A stretch of DNA of 64,000 nucleotides from contig CAJNOP010000002.1 in the NCBI GenBank assembly GCA_905250075.1, positions 1,555,867 to 1,619,866 on the forward strand. Direction: 5' to 3'. Position 1 is the first letter of the stretch. Each line of letters begins with the position of its first letter. This DNA comes from Rotaria sp. Silwood1. Its lineage: Eukaryota > Rotifera > Eurotatoria > Philodinida > Philodinidae. Shown here one piece after another: positions 60,201 through 64,000 of this stretch. The position numbers and the translations under genes are program-made. The notes below the pieces were generated by a model. The model was given only the letters and a program-made list of their open reading frames with translations. It did no database searches and was not told where the DNA came from.

Positions 60201-63200
60201 CTATACGGACATTTGCCGTTAATTGGCTGAAAGTCTCCGCGATTAGCACGTACTCTTTTTTGTGAGTTATAAGATATTAGCATGAAAATAATAATTTGAT
60301 CTATAACGTACGAAAAAAGTCATTTGAAAAATTGCAGACTACTGGATGTCATATAGTATAGCATTTCAGTCTCGGAAAAGTTTTATTTACGCCTAATAAA
60401 ACAAATAGATTTAGAATACGTTACTTTCTAGCTCATTCGAAACTTTTGTATATATGTGGTCAGCTCTGGCATTCTTACGCTACTGATGCCATAGAAGAGA
60501 ACAGTGCTTGTTTTTGAAAAAGAAACTATAGGGAGGACTATATACAAAAAATGATTATGTATAGAAAATTTCAACTTAGTTGTGCTCATTTCTAACTTAT
60601 TGATTAACAATAAGAGTTAATTCTTCGATATTTCTGAACATATCATTAAAGCTAGTGTTAGATTGATAATTGATTGAAATCCTGCATAATTAAGACAAAA
60701 TCGCATACAAAAAGCTCGATAAAAAAAGAATCTTTTAAGTGGTGCATTCTGAATCTACTTCTTTGATCGAGTCGAAACAAGTAAGATATGCTGCTTCATT
60801 TGAGCGAAAAATGTAAAATCATAGACATTCGAACGCAGAATCTATTAAAAAATTGTCTCGTTATGTTGACACCCTACTGATAAATATGCAAAATACTGCA
60901 AGATCTATTCTTTATTATTCATTCATTATTTCGATAACTTACGATAGACCAAAGTTGTTGAAATGATTCAGTTTGGATTTCTTGATCAATCATATCGATA
61001 GGATCAATTTGTGTTTGACGATTATCATATATTATTGGTATTGTTTCAACAGACATATGAATTTTTTCTGATGGTTGAATTGTTTGAGTATGATTATCAA
61101 TTGTTTGAAGATTAAATTTTTCTTCAAATTGATTATTTAGTTGTTGAGCAATGTCATCAAGTGTTGAATTTGGTGGAAGAAAAATCCAATTTTGTAATTT
61201 AGAACGAAATGAATCAAGTTCATTTTCATTTGTTTGTGTTAATTGATTGAATTGACAAGTAATTAAAGCTAGATCAGATCGAATTTTATTAATTTCTTCA
61301 GTTTCATTAGATATTGATGACGATGATGTTTGAGGTTCAGACTAAATGATAAGAAAAAAAAAAAAGAAGAATATAAATACATTTAAGAAGAAATATTAAA
61401 CAAACATTTTCTTCTAATTCTGTTGAAGTTTCTTCTAGGATTATATATGGCTCTAATGCAGAATGATGACCTAAAACTATTGATCGATCAGTTAACGGAT
61501 TGAACAAATTTTCTTTTTCAAGAACAAGTTGTTTATTAATCTTTTCAAGTTCTTCAATTTGATTTCTTAAATTGAATAATTCTTGACTTAATTCATCGAT
61601 ATTATCGGTAGAAGATTGTTCAATTGATTGAATTTTTTTAGTTAATTCTACAGATTATATGACAAAAATATATAAATAAAGAAACATCATTATTAATCGA
61701 TATTGAATTACCTGATCGAAGATTATCATTAACTTTTTCTAAATCTGAATATTTTTCATTAAAACTTTCACGATCTTTAATCATTTGTACAATAATTTGT
61801 TGTGCAATGTCATCAAATGAAATATTTTCATTTATAGGTATATAATNNNNNNNNNNTTTTTCTAGTGCTTGATATTTTTCATTGAAATCTTCACGTTCTT
61901 TAGTTACTTGATCAACAATTTGTTGTGCTATATCATCAAATGAAATATTAGAATCAATTGATAAACAATGTTGAAGTTGATTTCGTAAAATATCAAGTTG
62001 TGTTTCTTTATATTGTTGCCATGTTCGTTTTGTTTCATCAAGTTGAGATGTAAGTGAAACAAGATTTTCACGAAGTTGTCGAATTTCTTCTGTTTCTTGT
62101 TGATCACTAGTTTCATCACTCTTCATTGGAGTCTAAATATCCAAAGTAATTCAAACATCAATAGAAACACAAAAAATAACTCCAGAACACATACCTTTTC
62201 GAATGCTTCTTGTAACAAAGTAGTTGATTCAAGTTCTATCATAGACAAAAGAAATATCACTTGATAATTTTTTCGATGAGAGAACTTACTGTTTGTTTGT
62301 TCATATTGTTCTTTCATACTAAGAAGTTTTTTATTTAATTCATCGATTGTATCAGTATAAGATTGTTTGATGGTGTCCAAATTGGTTGCTGATTCTATAG
62401 AAGAGAAAAATGACGCATAAAAAATGAAAGTGATAGTTAATAAATTGGTTACCTAATCGAAAATCATCATTAACTTTTTCTAATGCTTGATATCGTTGAG
62501 TAAAATCTTGTCTTTCTTTTGTAATTTGATGAAGAATTTGTTGTGCAGCTTGATCCAATGTGAAAGTTTCATCAATAGGTAAATAAGGATGAAGTGTATT
62601 TCTGAAAGTTTCAAATTGTGCTTGTTGATATTGTAGCCAAGCTTGATTAGCTTCATTAAGTTGTGCACATTGATTTGTAAGATGAACAATATTATCACGA
62701 AGTTTTTCTAGTTCTTTTCTTTCTTCTTCAACATTTGTGCTGCTGGTATGAATAGGAACCTGAAAGCAAGAGAAATGTATTAATGAGGATAATGAATAAA
62801 AACAAACCTCTTTTAAGGGTTGTTTTAATGTTTCTGACGACACTTTTTCTAAAACAATAAAATTAGACATGATCATGCTGATTATATAATAGAAAACATA
62901 TACCAATGGTTTGGTTAGCATGTTCTCGCTCGATCTCAATAGATCGTTTTTCGAGTTCAGTTGACAAAAGTTGTTTTTCAGCATCAAGTTCTTCGCATCG
63001 GTTCTTCATGGCAAGTAACTTTCGATTCAATTCATTTAGTGTATTCGTATATGTTTGGTGAATTGATTCTAAATTATTTGTTGATTCTACGAAGAAAAGA
63101 ATATAACTAAGCCAAATCGATAATAAATATAGAAGTACCTGAACGAAGTATATCATTAGCTTTTTCTATTGCTTCATATTTTTCATTGAAATCTTCTCTT

Positions 63201-64000
63201 TCTTTTGATATTTGTTCAACAATTTGTTGTGCAATGATATCAAAAGATGCACTTTCATCAAAAGTCAAATAATCATGAAGTTTCAATCTAAAATTTTGAA
63301 GTTGTGCTGCTTGATATTGTTGCCAAGCACGATTCGCTTCATCAAGTTGTGCACATTGATTAGTGAGAAGAGTAACATTGTCTCGAAGTTGTTGAAGTTC
63401 TTGTTCATCAATGAGAGGCAATCCTGATTGAATTGGTGTAATAGTATGAATCTTAGCCTACATGTTTAACATGAATATAGACTTGTTCAATTACAAGAAG
63501 TTACACATACTTCATGAACTGGTGAAGCAGATATTTGCTTGTTGACGGGTTGGGATTCTACTGATGTTGAATCTATAGAATAATTTTCATTAATAATCTA
63601 AATTATTGTATATAAATCTTTACCAGTTATTAATGTTTTTCTTTCAGCTTCCAATTGATCATTTTGTTGTTTGAGCATGAGTATTTTTTGATTAAGTTCA
63701 TTTATTGTATTAGCATAAGTCTCTTGCATTATTGTATTATTATTAGCTAATTCTTAACAAAAAATAAAAATAAAAATAAAGATAAGATGAAGTTTAAATG
63801 GAAGGTTAAATCGGCTACCAGAACGAAGATCATTAGTTAGTGTTTCAGAAGTCTGTAAGTATTGCATAAGATTTTCACGTTCTTTTTGTATTTGATCAAT
63901 ATAAGTAGTAATGTGTTGTGCTATATCATCAAATGAGTAATCAGTTTCCATAGGTAACTTAACTTGAAGTTTATTTTTAAAACTATCAAGTTGATTTTGA
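43378..64000 (-). CDS. Giant modular coiled-coil protein, 5' end off the window
   Basis: About 43 exons on the minus strand join in one frame from the right edge to a TAA at 43378-43380, giving about 3,110 visible residues with neither a true start nor a complete middle (10-N gap at 61847-61856). The phases of every junction agree from 63819 to 43567, so one gene is better supported than two. Sequence is Glu/Gln/Leu/Lys-rich with long heptad-like coiled coils, broken by Ser/Thr/Asp linkers. It has two internal repeat arrays (separate entries) and a unique C-terminal part with no GRIP domain visible. Overall it resembles golgin- or centrosome-type scaffold proteins, but no family could be named. 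Many short introns (50-110 bases) alternate with several of 0.7-1.4 kb that hold no recognised genes. Confidence 0.85.
51703..51936 (-). repeat. Recent exon duplicate, member 1 (pairs with 54916-55149)
   Basis: A 234-base phase 2-2 exon of the coiled-coil gene. It differs from 54916-55149 at only about nine positions, and the identity runs across the donor-side intron bases (AATTAATATATAC). The protein is a plain coil with the shared string LLRERLNEVELEFRKTL. Confidence 0.9.
54916..55149 (-). repeat. Recent exon duplicate, member 2 (pairs with 51703-51936)
   Basis: Same length and phase as 51703-51936, 3.2 kb away, about 96% identical by eye. The following intron (53923-54915) is about 0.99 kb, whereas the matching intron after the other copy is 52 bases, so this copy's intron has gained an insertion. 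Confidence 0.9.
59042..59768 (-). other. Unique acidic coiled-coil exon of the giant protein
   Basis: A 727-base exon, phase 0 to 1, between the two repeat arrays. It begins SNDDNLFPAEEEDNHLQDYI, then has a short possibly globular helical stretch (FQLNHLALITIYLLYNQHL), then an uninterrupted heptad-rich coil dominated by Asn, Glu, Tyr and Leu. No repeat partner was found within the window. The codons are almost all A/T-ending. Confidence 0.8.
60943..64000 (-). repeat. Array of DIAQQI coiled-coil modules (six copies, three-exon unit)
   Basis: Exons 63819-64000 (partial), 63139-63457, 62453-62759, 61857-62132, 61712-61846 (partial) and 60943-61341 share a module. It begins with a NCAQLDEAN-x-AW-x-QYQ-like coil, then FR-x-x-L, a Pro/Ile-Asp-Glu linker, FDDIAQQIV, and KEREDFNEKY-x-ALEK-x-ND-x-LRS. 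Between these sit an exon with the pattern ESTNNLESIHQTYTNTLNEL (63624-63752, 62904-63086, 62290-62394, part of 61406-61647) and a small exon (63511-63572, 62808-62848, 62195-62235). The unit is thus three exons with phases 1-1, 1-0, 0-1, ready for duplication as a block. The last copy (60943-61341) is the most divergent and carries added linker with HTQTIQP and EIQTES. Confidence 0.85.
61847..61856. other. Small assembly gap (10 N) inside the repeat array
   Basis: The N run joins the end of one module (YQALEK) directly to the middle of the next (YIPINENISFDDIA). The order of the other copies requires an LRS end, two small exons and the start of the next coil in between, several hundred bases. 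The ten Ns are therefore a nominal joint over a collapsed or missing repeat. Confidence 0.9.

Noticed and set aside
43378..64000. Splitting the coiled-coil region into two or more genes
   Set aside because: Every splice junction from the right edge to 43378 is phase-compatible and no internal start or stop with UTR features was seen; one gene is simpler. RNA evidence could overturn this.
1..64000. CRISPR arrays, rRNA or bacterial-type operons
   Set aside because: None seen; spliced genes with GT-AG introns show this is nuclear eukaryotic DNA.

Overview
This window is AT-rich eukaryotic DNA. The genes have GT-AG introns, many only about 50-110 bases long, and the proteins are animal families: the deubiquitinase USP24, a claudin/PMP22-type tetraspan protein, a HUNK-like kinase and a very large coiled-coil protein. 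The overall look fits an invertebrate such as a bdelloid rotifer, but that assignment is an inference from base composition, intron style and gene content, not something the sequence proves.

Layout. (1) 550-15240, plus strand: the larger, C-terminal part of a USP24 orthologue, read through 15 exons with consistent splice phases. The N-terminus lies off the left edge, and one stretch (13086-14640) is not fully resolved. Two of its long introns carry terminal-inverted-repeat or foldback insertions. (2) 15241-19434: no gene seen. (3) 19435-20097, plus: a four-exon claudin-like tetraspan gene. (4) 20098-25900: gene-poor DNA with a foldback element, a roughly 960-base element with long terminal inverted repeats, and a clean non-autonomous hAT-type element with an 8-base target duplication. 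(5) 25904-27121, minus: an intronless type II membrane protein that looks like a Golgi glycosyltransferase. A second, partial copy lies in the same orientation at 32945-33367 and runs into a 100-N assembly gap; the downstream flanks of both copies are also related, so this is a segmental duplication. (6) 33468-37396: no gene seen. (7) 37457-40414, plus: a complete eight-exon HUNK-like kinase (699 residues). (8) 40415-43377: no gene; it holds a pogo-like element. (9) 43378-64000, minus: about 43 coding exons, all phase-compatible, of one giant coiled-coil protein with more than 3,100 residues visible. Its start lies off the right edge.

The most distinctive region is the coiled-coil gene. It is built from repeated exon cassettes. 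One array (60.9-64 kb) repeats a unit whose core reads D-I-A-Q-Q-I. A second array (49.6-57.9 kb) repeats a unit running from KLKR-x-LQ to RLDHLI. The second array is almost entirely made of phase 2-2 exons, and one exon pair is so similar, splice sites included, that it must be a recent duplication. Between the coils are recurring Q-T-D/E motifs, several of them TQT, which resemble dynein light chain LC8 binding sites. The genes do not form a pathway; they are ordinary neighbours in a repeat-containing animal genome.
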